64,000 nt of DNA, taken from NCBI GenBank assembly GCA_010015655.1, contig ML976658.1, positions 1,351,978 through 1,415,977 of the forward strand. Reading direction: 5' to 3'. A program made the position numbers and the translations under genes. Positions 1 to 11,160 of the stretch are shown here, piece by piece. The notes under the pieces are model-generated. The model was not told the origin of the DNA. It saw only the letters and a list, made by a program, of their open reading frames with translations, and ran no database searches. This DNA is from Bimuria novae-zelandiae CBS 107.79 (taxonomy: Eukaryota > Ascomycota > Dothideomycetes > Pleosporales > Didymosphaeriaceae). Every line of letters begins with the position of its first letter. Within the stretch, counting starts at the first letter, position 1.

Positions 1-1034
1 ATTATAGTTATATAACCATTAGATTACAGTTAGGTTATATTATATAAAAACCTAACCTTAACTTAACTCTAACTTAATATATATGTTAGAGTTAGGTTAC
101 TAGCGTCTATATTAAATTTTTCTAGTTTTTATTAATTTTATATAAAAATTGTTATAGATTGTTATTATAACTAATATTCTAAAAGTATTATAATTAAGCT
201 ACACTAGCGTTAAATTATTAATAACTTTAAAAATCCTTTGTATAGTAAATATTAGGCCTAATCAAATAGGATTAATATAACCTAATACGGTTAGTAAAAC
301 CTAATATAGTTAGTATAACTTTAACCTAATCTTATTTTAACGCTTTAATAACCTAACCTAACTTATATCTATACTAGTATAACCCTAATCAAACCTTAAC
401 CTAACCCTAACCTAAGCTTAGTAACCCTTAACCTATTTACTAGCCTACTTAGACCTAGCTCTTATCTATTAGGCTACCTCTATAAATATATAATTAAGTT
501 ATGTCGAGGATTTTAATCCATAAAATTATTAAGCTTTTATTATGATATTTAAATTTAGCTAGTTAAATAATTAGATAGACATTATATAGCTATAGTAAGT
601 ATTTAATTACCTTATAAAAGCTAAAGCGAGTAATTATACTAATTATTAATTTTTAATAGCTGTAGATTTTTAATAGCTATAGACTTTTAATAGCTATAGA
701 TTTTTAATATTTATTAATTTTTAACATCTATAGATTTTTAATATCTATAGATTTTTAATATCTATAGATTTTATATTACTATAGATTTTTTTAACTATTA
801 GAATTGTAATAGGATAATATTAGAGATCTATTTATCTTATTTAACCTATACTTTATAGCCTGAGATATCTGCGTCTTTAAGTCTTTATTAATAGTATATT
901 AAAATAAGTTATTAATCTTTTTATAAAACAACTAGAGACTAGTCTTTAATACTAAGAGAGACTTCTTTAGCCTGTATTAAAAAATCTAGATTAATACTAT
1001 AAGGTAGCTACTAATGCTTTAAGTCTTTAAAGCC
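1..1034. other. AT-rich, RIP-degraded relic with telomere-like repeats
   Basis: No gene is visible. The sequence is TA-saturated, as expected after CpA to TpA mutation. From about 30 to 440 it is crowded with degenerate CCTAA/CCCTAA-type words such as CCTAACCCTAACCTAA near 400. This resembles a decayed interstitial or subtelomeric telomere-like tract, but the unit is irregular. It is the left flank of the gypsy insertion and ends in the 5-bp target copy ACTAG at 1035-1039. Confidence 0.55.
656..790. repeat. short tandem repeat, unit about 18 bp
   Basis: About seven imperfect copies of a unit like TATAGATTTTTAATAGC follow each other. Units differ by C/T and small length changes. The tract lies in the AT-rich relic and has no coding potential. 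Confidence 0.7.
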
Positions 1035-1039
1035 ACTAG

Positions 1040-1254
1040 TGTAAGGGGCTGCGCAAAGGTTGCCGATGCCTGGTAACAGGATTGTATTCGATAAGGAGCA
1101 AACTATCTACAAGTAAGGCCAAACTTATATGTGCGCTGTTATTGTTAAGAAGATTTAAGAGATTTCTAAGGCCCTACTTAGTTTAAAGGAGCACTAAGGG
1201 TTTCACTAAGGGTTTTACTAAGGAACAGTACAACAAGGCATCTAGCCTATTACA
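1040..1254 (-). repeat. gypsy 3' LTR
   Basis: It begins TGTAAGGGGC and ends TATTACA. It pairs with 6626-6852. It is 12 bp shorter because it has one fewer copy of a 12-bp unit (GGGTTTCACYRA type). The copies otherwise differ by transitions, as expected from RIP. Confidence 0.93.
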
Positions 1255-1275
1255 TTACCCCCCTCCTCTCTCATG
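1255..1275 (-). other. polypurine tract of the gypsy element
   Basis: The plus strand reads a pyrimidine run (ACCCCCCTCCTCTCTC). On the element's strand this is a purine run ending at the 3' LTR, the usual primer site for plus-strand DNA synthesis. It fixes the element's orientation. Confidence 0.8.
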
Positions 1276-1339
1276 GCGTCTAGATAAAGGTTATTAGATC
1301 TACGCCGAAACCCTGCAGGAAGAAGTCGTGTATTAGGGT

Positions 1340-4300
1340 CTTAATATAGCTCTATAAATTGCTCCTATCAAATCTTCGCTTTAGTATTTTGGAGGTTTTC
1401 AGCTGGCTCTATAGTTGGTAGGTGGTAGCCTTTCTATTTTACTTTATACTACTACTTCTATCTCTGTCCGCGTCGTTGGCACGCTTCTGCTAATATATCT
1501 TCTACTTCCTACATATTTGCGCCATTAGTATCTACCTAAATTAGTAGTGGCTAGTCGTTGTCCTTTATTTAGCTTAGTAAGGGGTCTGATGCTGCTAGTC
1601 GGAGTTAATTAATATAAAAAATATTATAAGGGCCTAAAGGTGTATTTAGTTAAACTATGTGCGTGTTTATTACTTTAATAACTGTGTACTTCGCGCTCCT
1701 CTAGTCTAGCTTCTTTAATTTTCGGCCTATAGCAAACTGCTTGTCTAATTTCAGCCATACTTTGTCGCCGACGCGGAGGTGTGGCGCTTCTCGGCGATGC
1801 CCATTAGCTTGACGTTCCTGTTCTTGCTGTTCCTGTGCCATAGATGCTTGCGCAAGTTCTACAAGATAGCGTAGTTTAGTGATAATAGACTTGGCTTTCT
1901 TGTGGTCAGACCTCTTATGTGTAGTGTACTTTCTGCGATTAGCGCCCGCAGGTATCTCTAGCTGTAGTGGGTTAATATTATACCTATGCTAAAGGAAGAA
2001 AGGAGACATCCTTGTTATTATTACGTCTTGTCCTTTAATTATAATTTGTGCTAGCGGGCAGAGAGGTGCCTAGTTATTTTAAGCCCAGCTAATAAAGGCT
2101 TTTATATATATCTCCCATGTGCTGTTCATGCGCTCTGTTACTCTATTAGTTTAAGTATAGAATGCTGTAGATAATCGCCGCTTAATCTAAAGAATCTCGC
2201 AGAGTCTTGTCTAGAACACGCTAACAAATTAGCTACCTTAATCTAACGTAATTATATTAGGAATCTAATAGTAGGTAATAATATACGTGATAAACGCTTA
2301 CACTATTATCTCTATTTCTAGGTTTGCTAGCGGCACAAACACGACGTCTTTACTTAGGCGATTAGTAATAACTATAAGGTTTATATTACTGTTGCTCTTT
2401 AGTAAGCCCTTAACAAAATCCATCGAGATCTCCTTCCAGATTTGTTCGGGCACTGGCAGGGGTTTTAAAAAGCCTTATAGACTATCTCTCCACGGTTTTG
2501 TTCTTCCGCATGTATCGCAGTTCCGTATATATCGTCGAATATCGTTAGACATTCCTGGCCAAAAGAAGTCTCTTGCAATTATCTTGTATGTAATCTCTCT
2601 GCCAGGGTGCCTAGTAGTTACAGAACAGTGTATCTACTTAATAATAGACGTTCGTAGGGGTTCGTGGTTTAGTACCTATTTTTGTCTTTGGAAGTAGAGC
2701 ACTTGGTCCTTAACCTTATATTCTATAATTAAGTATTTAATCTAGAGTGTAATAAGGAATTTCTATTATTTACTTTTTATAGCTTAGCGTGCTTCTTAAT
2801 AAACTAGGTCTTTCTTAATTAACTTAACTTAGAGGTTCTTAATAGTATCTTGATCTCGTGTGTTTTCTTAAGTATTTCTTTAAATTGCGGCGGGTAGAGC
2901 ACGAACTTTTACAGACATTACTATAATATCTATCTCTTTATTAGTGTCGTCCAATTCCTTATAGTACGATGTAGTGGGCTTTAAGACTTGTACAAGTCTC
3001 CTCTATAGTTGGTTATCGCTAGTGTCTACGGGTAGATCCTGCTCTCGCCGGGATAATGCGTCTGCTCGGATATTTTGTTTGCCTGGCCTGTAGAGGATCT
3101 CCATATTATATCTGCCTAGGATAAGCGACCAGCGAACCTGTCTCTTGTTTAATATTCGCGGCTTTATAAAGTACTCTAAGTTCTTGTAGTTAGTAACCAC
3201 CTTAAACTTTTCCACTAATTAAAGTTTAGCATCCTATTCTTTAAGTCCTCTAATAACTACTAGTAGTTCTTTATTATAGATTTTATAGTTACATTTAGCA
3301 GGCGTGTTCTTTCTTAAGAAGTAGGCGTAGGGACGTAGGATTCCGTTCTTATTGTATTAAGATAGTACTCTAGCAGTAACATAACTAGACAAGTCGTATT
3401 CTATAACTGTATCGCGGTCTGCTTAGAACTGGGCTAACACTAGTTTGGATATAAAGACTTTCTTAAGTGTATCAAAGGCCTTCTGTTCCTCTACTGTCCA
3501 TCTGAAGGTAACGTTGCCTGTGAGTCTTATAAGGGGAGCGGCAATTTGGCCAAAATTTTGGATAAATTATTAGTAGAAATTGGCAAAGCCTAGAAAGCTT
3601 CGTACGCCCTTAACAGTCTTTAGCGCCTTCTAATCCTTAATAGCTTTAACCTTTTCTAGGTCCATGCGTGTGCCCTTCCTAGCTTTAATAATAAAGCTAA
3701 GATACTTTGTAATCTTGACCTTAAACTCGCACTTCTTAATATTAAGATATAACCTAGCTTCTTTTAGCTATGTAAGCACTTTGTTAACTTGCTCGCAATA
3801 TTTCTAGAGAGAACCGTTTGTGTAGATAAGGATATCGTCAAGATACGCTATGCAGAAATCGTCTAAATATTTGCGGAGTGTCTAGTTAATATACTATTAG
3901 AATGTACTAGGGGCATTCGCTAGTCTAAATAGTGTAACAAGCCATTTAAATAATCTAAAACGTGTTTAGAAAGCTGTAAGCCACTCGTCCCTTTCTTGGA
4001 TTTGGATCTTATAGAAGGCTGCAATAACGTCCAGTTTCGTAAACCACTTTACCTTTGCAATATTATTTAAAGTCTCGTAGATAAGTGGTAGGGGATACTA
4101 GTCCTTCTTTGTTAAGGCGTTTAGTGCTCTGTAGTTAACATATAGTCGCAGTCCACCTCCTGACTTCTTTACAAATAGGATTAGCGACGCAGCAGGTGAA
4201 TTACTTACTTGTATAAAACCTTTATTAAGCAAAGATATAAGTTCCTTCCGTAGCACTAGAAGCTCTCCCTTTAACATATTATATAAAGGTCCCTAAGGGG

Positions 4301-4990
4301 CTTCGGGCTTCTTCCCTTTCTTCTCTTTTAGCTTAATTACGTGGTTAATTCTAGGTTAATGCGGCAGTAATTTGCTCGCTTCCTTAGGATTAAAGAGCGT
4401 TATATGCTTCCTCTAGTGCTTAAGAACTAGAGACAAGACGTTAATCTTTAGCTTAGGCGCTAAGGCCTTGTTAATGTCTACTAGCGAGGCGGCGAATATC
4501 TTTATAGCTCCCCCTAGATTCTTATTTTTGCTCTAAGCTATTTTTATCAATCGCTAGAATTCTGTAGCGCTAACCTCTCGAATCTCTAGTAGGTAGGCCT
4601 TGCCTTCTTAACTGCGGATTCTAATATCTAGAGCGTGCAGGTATATTGACTTCTTTACAAGAGTAATAGTAACTTGGTTCTAATTTATCCACGGACGTCC
4701 TAGGATAATGTCCTCTTTAGCATTGTTTAGCGTAATATACGCAAATATAGTCTTAGTGTAGCTATTTATATTAAACGTAAACTTTGCAACTTCGTTAACC
4801 TAGCTAACTTAATTATTTACCCCTATAATAGGCTTTTGTGGAATCGCTATACGCTCGAGTTTGGCTTGTCTTATAAAGGAATAGGTTATAAGGGCGTAGG
4901 AGAGGCATCTAGAGTTAATTAGTGCCGAGGTGTAATTAGTTTGATTAACTAGTATATATACTATAAGCGGGGGTGCTAGCATATTTTTCT
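1340..4990 (-). pseudogene. gypsy pol remnant: protease, RT, RNase H, integrase, chromodomain
   Basis: Read on the minus strand, a protease core lies near 4905-4930, where the DSG triad now reads NSR. The reverse-transcriptase motif AYLDDILI lies at about 3826-3850. An RNase H stretch at 3003-3215 contains YRPGKQNIRADALSR. The integrase zinc half (RNCDTCG) and core start (ISMDFVKGL) lie within 2290-2600, and the LRVGDKVWLKL region near 1740-1800. A C-terminal chromodomain with YKVKWKGYHLP and EPAENL lies near 1340-1545. Nearly every Trp is TAG or TAA. The short open pieces are fragments of this one gene. Confidence 0.88.
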
Positions 4991-4994
4991 TTTT

Positions 4995-6100
4995 AAACTT
5001 ATCCTATTCTATCCTTATGTTCTTGCTTACTCGTGAAGGCTCCTAATCGCGACTTCGACTAAGAGCTACTCTTTTTCTAACTTATTATTATCTACTACTA
5101 TCGCGTTGTTGTTATCTTTTACCTTTAATTTAGTTTTCACTTTCGCGGCTCGAGTTAGCTATCGCTTAGGATTCTAAGCAGCTTTTAGAGTATAAAACTT
5201 AATTTAGTAGCCTTTCTTTCCGCATTATAAATATAATCTATTATTACGTCGTTAATTAATCTCCTTCTAAGGGACCTATTTCGCTCGTTATATCTATGTT
5301 CTACTCGGTTCCTAGTCTATAGGATTAGCAGAAATATTACTTAAGGTGGTATTCTATAGTAGTACGTCTCTCTTCTTGCTGCTTAGTTTTAACCGCTATA
5401 GATTATCTAATATAGCAGTAATATATAATTGTATCTCCTTAATTATAGTGCTTTTAGGAAAGATAGTGCCTGCAAGGGTAGTCTGTAACTTATAATTAAG
5501 AGCGTGTAGGAACATGCTCTTTAGAATAGTATAGTTAAATAGGCTAGCTATTAGAGCTTTTTTATTAAAGTCCTAAATAAAGTCGCGTACGTTATATGTT
5601 TTTTGTCGCATATTCTAAAGCTTACTCCTTATAGTCTTAGCTATGTGCGCGTCCTTAAACGCTCTATTAAAATGCTAAAAGAACTAATTAAGCGTGCTAG
5701 TTACAGCGTAAATAGATACCCATGGGAAGATACGTGCTCTAGCATTGCCTATTATATAACTAAAAGTGTAGTCGATCGCGAGTTGGTCTATATAGAACTG
5801 TCAAGTCTTAGACCTTAGCTTTGCTTTAATCTAGTATTTCTATGGTAAATACTAGCTTCGAGTTCTATTAAATGCCTTAAGGTCCTTAAGTCCTTTTGGT
5901 TCGTACGCTGCTATAGGTGTCGCAGGTGTTATAGGTGCTGCAGGTGTCGCGGGTGTTATATTAGCAGTAGTCGTAGTAGGTGCTAGGATATTAGTACTTT
6001 TAATTCTTACTATTTGCGCTGTAAGTTCGCCTATTTATACTATTATTTACTATATTATTACTTTAATACTCGAGTTTAGTAGTGTTAATATTATTTGCTA
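4995..6100 (-). pseudogene. gypsy gag remnant
   Basis: This is the part upstream of protease on the minus strand. A zinc-knuckle remnant lies at about 5205-5240, where CGKKGY is readable with the His codon mutated to Tyr. Many in-frame stops are present. The capsid boundaries cannot be placed because few codons escaped mutation. Confidence 0.65.
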
Positions 6101-6165
6101 AGATTATCCTTTATCGTCTTGTTAAGCGTTTAAAGCTCCGTGGTAAGTGCTAGTCTCTATCTTAC

Positions 6166-6411
6166 TACGTTCGTCGTAGTGCTCGGGCAGGCGTTCAACC
6201 GTCAAAGGTCCCTGCACTAGCGTCGCTTGTCGTCGTGGTGCTCGGGCAGGCGTTCAACCATTAAGGTCCCTGCACTGGCGTCGCTCGTCGTGGTGCTCGG
6301 GCAGGCGTTCAACCATTAAGGTCCCTGCACTGGCGTCGCTCGTCGTGGTGCTCGGGCAGGCGTTTAACCGTTAAGGTCCCTGCACTAGCGTCGCTCGTCG
6401 TGGTGGTGCTC
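6166..6411. repeat. four-copy tandem repeat, unit about 57-60 bp, in the gypsy leader
   Basis: Four near-identical copies of a GC-rich unit containing GCTCGGGCAGGCGTTCAACC and GGTCCCTGCACT. They start near 6180, 6240, 6295 and 6353. The tract lies between the 5' LTR (right) and gag on the minus strand. It is notably less mutated than the surrounding element. Confidence 0.85.
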
Positions 6412-6625
6412 ACTGCTTGGAAGCAGGTCTTGCAAGTCGTTCTGTTAGGGTAGTTAGGGATTAACCGCACAGCTTAATTCGTCGTATTACTTACTACTTA
6501 GAAGCAGGTCTTGCAGTCATTCCATTAGTATTGCTTACTACTTAGGAGCAGGTCTTGCAATTGGTCCGTTTATGGAGCACTAGAGGACGGCCACACCAGC
6601 TACTTAAGGGCAATCGAATATAAAA

Positions 6626-6852
6626 TATAAGGGGCTACGCAAAGGTTACTAATGCCTAATAATAAAATTATATTTAATAAGGAGTAAACTATCTATAAGT
6701 AAGGCTAAACTTATATGTGCGCTGTTATTGTTAAGAAGATTTAAGAGATTTCTAAGGCCCCACTCAGTCTAAAGGAGCACTGAGGGTTTCACCGAGGGTT
6801 TCACCGAGGGTTTCACCGAGGAACAGTACAACAAGGCATCTAGCCTATTACA
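6626..6852 (-). repeat. gypsy 5' LTR
   Basis: Partner of 1040-1254. It starts TATAAGGGGC (the terminal TG is mutated to TA) and ends TATTACA. It has one extra 12-bp unit. It is followed directly by target copy ACTAG at 6853-6857. Confidence 0.93.
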
Positions 6853-6857
6853 ACTAG

Positions 6858-7239
6858 TATCTTTTTCTTAGATCTAATAAATATTTTTAATAAATTTAAT
6901 TAGGCTTAGCTACCTAAGTAAAGATTATAAAAACGCTTAATTTTAGTACTTAGTACTTTAAATTAGTGAAAAATTAACTGGCTACTAAAGGCTATTATTA
7001 ATAGAGGGGATAATAATAAGGCTGAAAAGTTAAGTATTAGGATTCCAGGTTTAACAGAACGACATCAGGCACTTTATAATAAAAGGTAGCGCTACTATCC
7101 TATAAAGGATTATGTAATGTTCCACGATGTCCCACACGTTAGGATTATAAAATATTAGGATCACGTGACCATACTATAGGATCCTACATGTACTACGTTT
7201 AGGATAATATAGTACTGTAGGGTATTATAGGATTAGTTA
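6858..7239. other. AT-rich flank, no gene seen
   Basis: This right flank of the gypsy insertion continues the AT-rich relic to about 7060 and grades into less mutated sequence. Around 7100-7230 short related words recur (AGGATTATA, TATAGGAT, TAGGATAATA), suggesting decayed internal repeats. No coding signal was found. Confidence 0.5.
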
Positions 7240-8570
7240 TATTAGTGGTGGTGGAACCGCATCAGGAAATAGAGGTTTCCTAAGCGGGAAATAGACGCTC
7301 ACTTGGCAGCTTGCCGCTTTTATATAGCCCGTGCGCCAACCCTATTGCATAAAAGTGCGCCGCCCTTGCCGTCCTAACCTCCTCCCTTTAACATCTCTTT
7401 ACTCTCGACACCTCCTTTTCTCCTAATTAGTCGCTCGGACTCGCCGGTGAGGCATTTTTCACCCCTTGGTCATTATGCAACCGCGCATTACTCAGATGGC
7501 TTATAATGGACTGACAATGAGGGCGCTACGCTGTTCGGCAATGCTCATGTTGTCTTTGATGCTCCGCAAATGGCTCTCTACTACTCTGGATTTCGGCCGC
7601 TCTGGGTCCCTCGCTTCCCCATGACTGAGCAGTGTTTATGGCATCTACCCTCTACTCTGGCACCGCCGATGAACGGAATGCAGCCATTTCTTCGGTTTCT
7701 CCTTTCAGAAATAGCCGCATACCTGCTCATCTCCAAGATCGTCGACGTGCCACGTTATTAATCACGCGGGGGCCGCAACAGAAGCGCCTTCCAGGTCTCG
7801 ATAGCGTCAGTTTCACGAGAGAGTTAGATTAGGCAGACTCGGCTAGGCTACGATCCGCTGTACAGCCAGGCAGGACGGTGCTGGCATGTACTCGCCCAGT
7901 CTGCCCTCGGCCGCTCCGATCCATGGTGAGGCATTTTCTTGCTACTTGGCAATGGTGCAACCGCTGCACCGCTGCACCGCCCGGTCCTGCGGCCAATTTC
8001 CCCCCCTTGATCGGCCGACGATGAAGACGCTGCGCCGTATCCGTTGATAGGCCTCGTCTACGAATCTTCTCCTTCAGATCCAGCGAGGAGCTCTACTGTT
8101 TCCTGGGGCTTTAATTGCTCCACGTCTCCCGCTTTTACCGTAGCTAAGCAGCGAAAATCTACCGCCATCTATCTTGAAGTCTCTTGTGGATCACCACCGA
8201 CACTCTCTCCTTAGGTTTCCCTTCGAGAACTCGCGGGTCCGGTAGCTCTTTGACCTGCCACGTCATCACCCGCGCCCAGGGCAGCCACAGCATAGCCTCG
8301 GACGCCTCATCATGCCAGAGGAGGAGGGGTTACGCCGGTGCCATTTTATCCCGACGCCCAGAAAGGTTGCGAGGCTACGTAGCCCCCGGGCAGGTGGCGG
8401 TCGCAGCATGTAATCGCCCATAATGCACCGTCCATTGGATTGGTGAAGCTTGGGTCCACATGATGTTGTTGCTTTCTGGTGTCACTAACTACAGGGAGCG
8501 AAGGACTAGAGCGAAACTCGAAGCCTGGACGAGAGTTTGAGCCCAAGCGTGGGTTTCGGGGTCGCCGACG
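7240..8570. repeat. dispersed duplicated segment, copy A
   Basis: This GC-rich, little-RIPed segment aligns with 35875-37061. The best match spans GGAAATAGAGGTTTCCTAAG, the GTGCGCCGCC block and GTCGCTCGGACTCGCC. It continues at lower similarity through GCATGTAATCGCCCA and the CCGACGAG words near 8560. Copy A also repeats part of itself: the TGAGGCATTTT...GCAACCGC block near 7450 recurs near 7925. Open frames here (7570-7761, 8184-8423) are not conserved in frame with copy B, so I do not call a gene. Confidence 0.7.
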
Positions 8571-9344
8571 AGTTGACTATCCATATTAGGATCTCTTTGG
8601 TCAACTTATGGACGCAGATCGACCTGGATGGGCCTCTCCGAGCTCGTGTTGAGGGGGCGGATTCCGACGGGAAAAGGGGAAGTGCATAGCGACAGAACAA
8701 CCTGGCCTGTTGGAAGCTAGCGTACCAGTTCCTTGTTCTATAACGAGTATTAGCGGGACAACCACATACTTTTTCGTCCGAAGGAAGGGGGCTTCACGCG
8801 AAGGCCGCATTGCCACCAACACTACGCAGCTGCGCGGTCGCTGATTCGACTCCAATCTCATGTACCCCTGGAGTCAGCGCTTCGAACGCCGTCTCGTGCC
8901 AGCTGCTGCCTGTTGGAGCGCCCAACCCATTCAAGGCAGCTTTCGAAGAGGGTTTGGATCGAAGCCTGGAACTTTTGCCTACTTAAACTACTGCGTATCC
9001 GCATTCCTCGTACCACCAGACCTCTCAGAAGCAGCAACAGCGGCCACGAGGATGCCTTTTATGCTCTGGCAAATAATCGTTTTGCGTGGTGCGCTGAGTA
9101 TCTATTCAGCTTGTAGGTATTTACAGCTCGTATACGGAGTACACATGCGTCGGAGATTTTTATTGTTTCAGCCAATGGAATCGCGGTGTTTGGACATCCT
9201 TGCGAGCGATCTTTGCTTTCCCAGAATGGAAGATCTCAGGCAGGTAACTTAGCCAATAAAGGTACCAAAAACGATTACAGCACCAATCATGCAAAGCTCA
9301 TTGGAAAACACATTAGTTTATTGGCATTTCCTACTAATTTTTAG
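8571..9344. other. unassigned GC-rich stretch upstream of the chitinase remnant
   Basis: No recognisable gene. Open frames exist on both strands (plus 8860-9252, plus 8913-9116, minus 8601-8861), but none resembles a family I know. None supplies the missing N-terminal half of the chitinase. A plausible 3' splice site with a CTACTAAT branch-like word precedes 9345. The breakpoint that removed the chitinase N-terminus probably lies here. Confidence 0.45.
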
Positions 9345-10932
9345 ACAGCCCATTTGTGAATGCCCACACCAATTGGACCGACATTCAGGAAGGTCTGGAC
9401 CTCCTATGGCGCAACGATATTGACCCCGACAAGGTCATTCTAGGTACTGCATTCTACACACGGTCATTCCAGTTGGCAGATCCCGGGTGTTCCGAGCCCA
9501 AGTGTGCCGTCGCATCTGCTGGTAGCCCGGGGAAATGCTCAGGCACTGCTGGAGTCCTCCTCCATGCCGAGCTCCAGGATATCATCAAGCAAAAAGGGTT
9601 GCCTGCGAAGAATTATGGGACCGAGACTGTTAGAGCGGTTCATTGGGACAACCAATGGGCATTTTACGATGATGAACAGACCTGGAGGCTCAAATTGAAT
9701 AAAGCGAAGGGACAGTGCATCAAAGGTATCATGGTTTGGGCGATAAGCCAGGACGACTCTAATTCGACAAATGCTATGGCTCTTATGAGGGCAGCTGGGC
9801 GCAAGGTCATGCAAATGCCCGACTTCAGCGAGCTTCCCTCGAATGAGGAACCTATTCACGCCATCAAGACCTGCAGGTTCTCTAACTGTGGCGAATCATG
9901 CGATAAGGGCTGGGAAGCGGTGCCATGGGATGGAAACCAGGGCCATAACTTTGAGGACGCATCGCCATGTTTCTCGGGTCAAGTGGCCACATTTTGCTGC
10001 CCAGGCGATCAACCAGCGCCGAAATGCAAGTGGAAAGGCCTCACGCCTTCTGGCGACTGTAACCCTGGTTGCGATGAAGGCGAAGTGGAAGTAGGAACAC
10101 AAGTTGTAAGTAATCCATCTAAGCTCCAAGACATATCGCACTGACATTTTACAGAGCGGCTGCAACCTTCGACATCAAAGCGCATGTTGTTCAGATACAT
10201 CTACTACCAATAATTATGGCCGGTGCAAATGGTTCGGAAGTGCAGACCTTTGTTCCGGGGCCGGTGGATATCACGAGTGTGAAGGAGACTATAAGGAGCG
10301 CATCTTCTCTTCGAGCGCTGGCTTCGGTGGAGAGCAGACTTGCACACGAGGTAATTATTATTCCATGACATATGATGAACAAAGACTGAGACATGGTACA
10401 GGGGCGAAGAGTTACTGCTGCAAGAGTATCCCCAAGGCCTTTACCAACTGTGTATAGTACACCAAAGAGACGCACCAGATCAAATTGGACGACTGGTGCG
10501 AAGCGAGCTGTCCCCCTAATTTAATCAAGCTGGGCAGACAAAGAGGCGATTGTTCATATGGGCAGGGAGCATACTGCTGCAAAGGCCAGGATGAGCCTGA
10601 CCTTAAGACGCCGGAGCCTGGCTTTGGTGGTAAAGGTGCGGAGGAATTTAAGACTTTGATTGAAAAGTAAGTACAATAATTTTGCGCAATGGTTGATTTG
10701 GTGTTGACTTTCACAGATATATGAAAGACGTGACATGCCCAGCGAAGACCTTGCATCCGAAGCTTGGCAACTGGCACTCCGACTCGAATGACAATGCAGC
10801 AGACATGAAGAAGCGTGCTTTAGGACGCGTGGTTGAAGGTATGCTCGTGAAGCGCGATGACGAGTGCTCGAACGACATGTGGGTCAGGCTACTCCAGTAT
10901 TCGGGTGTTCTGTTTGGCCACTCATCTGAAAA
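9345..10932 (+). pseudogene. chitinase remnant, segment 1 (four exons)
   Basis: Exon 9345-10105 carries the GH18 barrel end, with NDIDPDKVILGTAFYTRSF and the late-strand motif KGIMVWAISQDD. A Cys-rich region beginning CRFSNCGESC follows. Introns are 10106-10154, 10351-10401 and 10667-10716, all GT-AG with tidy phases. The next exons are Cys-rich (CSGAGGYHEC, KSYCCKS, SYGQGAYCCKG). A TAG at 10455-10457 replaces an expected Trp between NCV and YTK; TGG to TAG is a RIP-type change. Exon 10717-10932 ends at LFGHSSE, where the copia-1 target GAAAA lies. Confidence 0.9.
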
Positions 10933-11135
10933 TGTCACGGTTTATGGCTCTTACTCTACAAGATAGTTGCTCCTACCTTGACATGGTTGCGACTTACCTT
11001 CTTTCTGTCTAGGACTAGCGTTATTTGTGCCTGCGCACCTATACCTTCTGTAGCTTCTAGATAGAACAACCTCAGTTCAATCCTGTAATCTTTTCCACTG
11101 CGTACTATCCGCTCAGCGCTCTGCTCACCGCGACA
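10933..11135 (+). repeat. copia-1 5' LTR
   Basis: TGTCACGGTTTATGGC to CACCGCGACA. It matches 24684-24886 over its full 203 bp and the inverted copia-2 LTRs apart from a 7-bp length difference near its end. Confidence 0.95.
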
Positions 11136-11160
11136 GTTATAAGCCTAGCTTGCACCTTGG
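11136..11160 (+). other. copia-1 primer-binding site, half-tRNA type
   Basis: GTTATAAGCCTAGCTTGC starts directly after the LTR. It is a RIP-altered form of GGTTATGAGCCCGGCG seen in copia-4. That sequence is complementary to the anticodon-side half of an initiator-Met tRNA (CTCATAACC loop), the primer type known from Drosophila copia. Confidence 0.65.

Larger units (their letters stand above)
1040..6852 (-). mobile_element. Ty3/gypsy chromovirus, RIP-inactivated
   Basis: A complete LTR retrotransposon of about 5.8 kb lies on the minus strand. It is bounded by related LTRs at 1040-1254 and 6626-6852 and flanked by the 5-bp duplication ACTAG (1035-1039 and 6853-6857). A purine tract on the minus strand lies just inside the left LTR, so that LTR is the 3' one. 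Minus-strand order from the right is gag with a zinc-knuckle remnant, protease, reverse transcriptase with a YLDD-type motif, RNase H, zinc-finger integrase and a C-terminal chromodomain. That is the Ty3/gypsy order, and the chromodomain places it among chromoviruses. All frames are riddled with TAG/TAA at former Trp/Gln codons, so it is non-autonomous now. Confidence 0.93.

Noticed and set aside
2287..2697. 136-aa plus-strand open frame
   Set aside because: It is the antisense shadow of the gypsy integrase; the minus strand of the same bases reads RNCDTCG and ISMDFVKGL.
6166..6411. Regular ~58-bp repeats looking at first like a CRISPR array
   Set aside because: The whole unit is repeated without unique spacers, inside a eukaryotic retrotransposon leader.
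11136..11160. tRNA gene fragment
   Set aside because: The tRNA-like match is the primer-binding site of an LTR element, not a gene; no cloverleaf is encoded.
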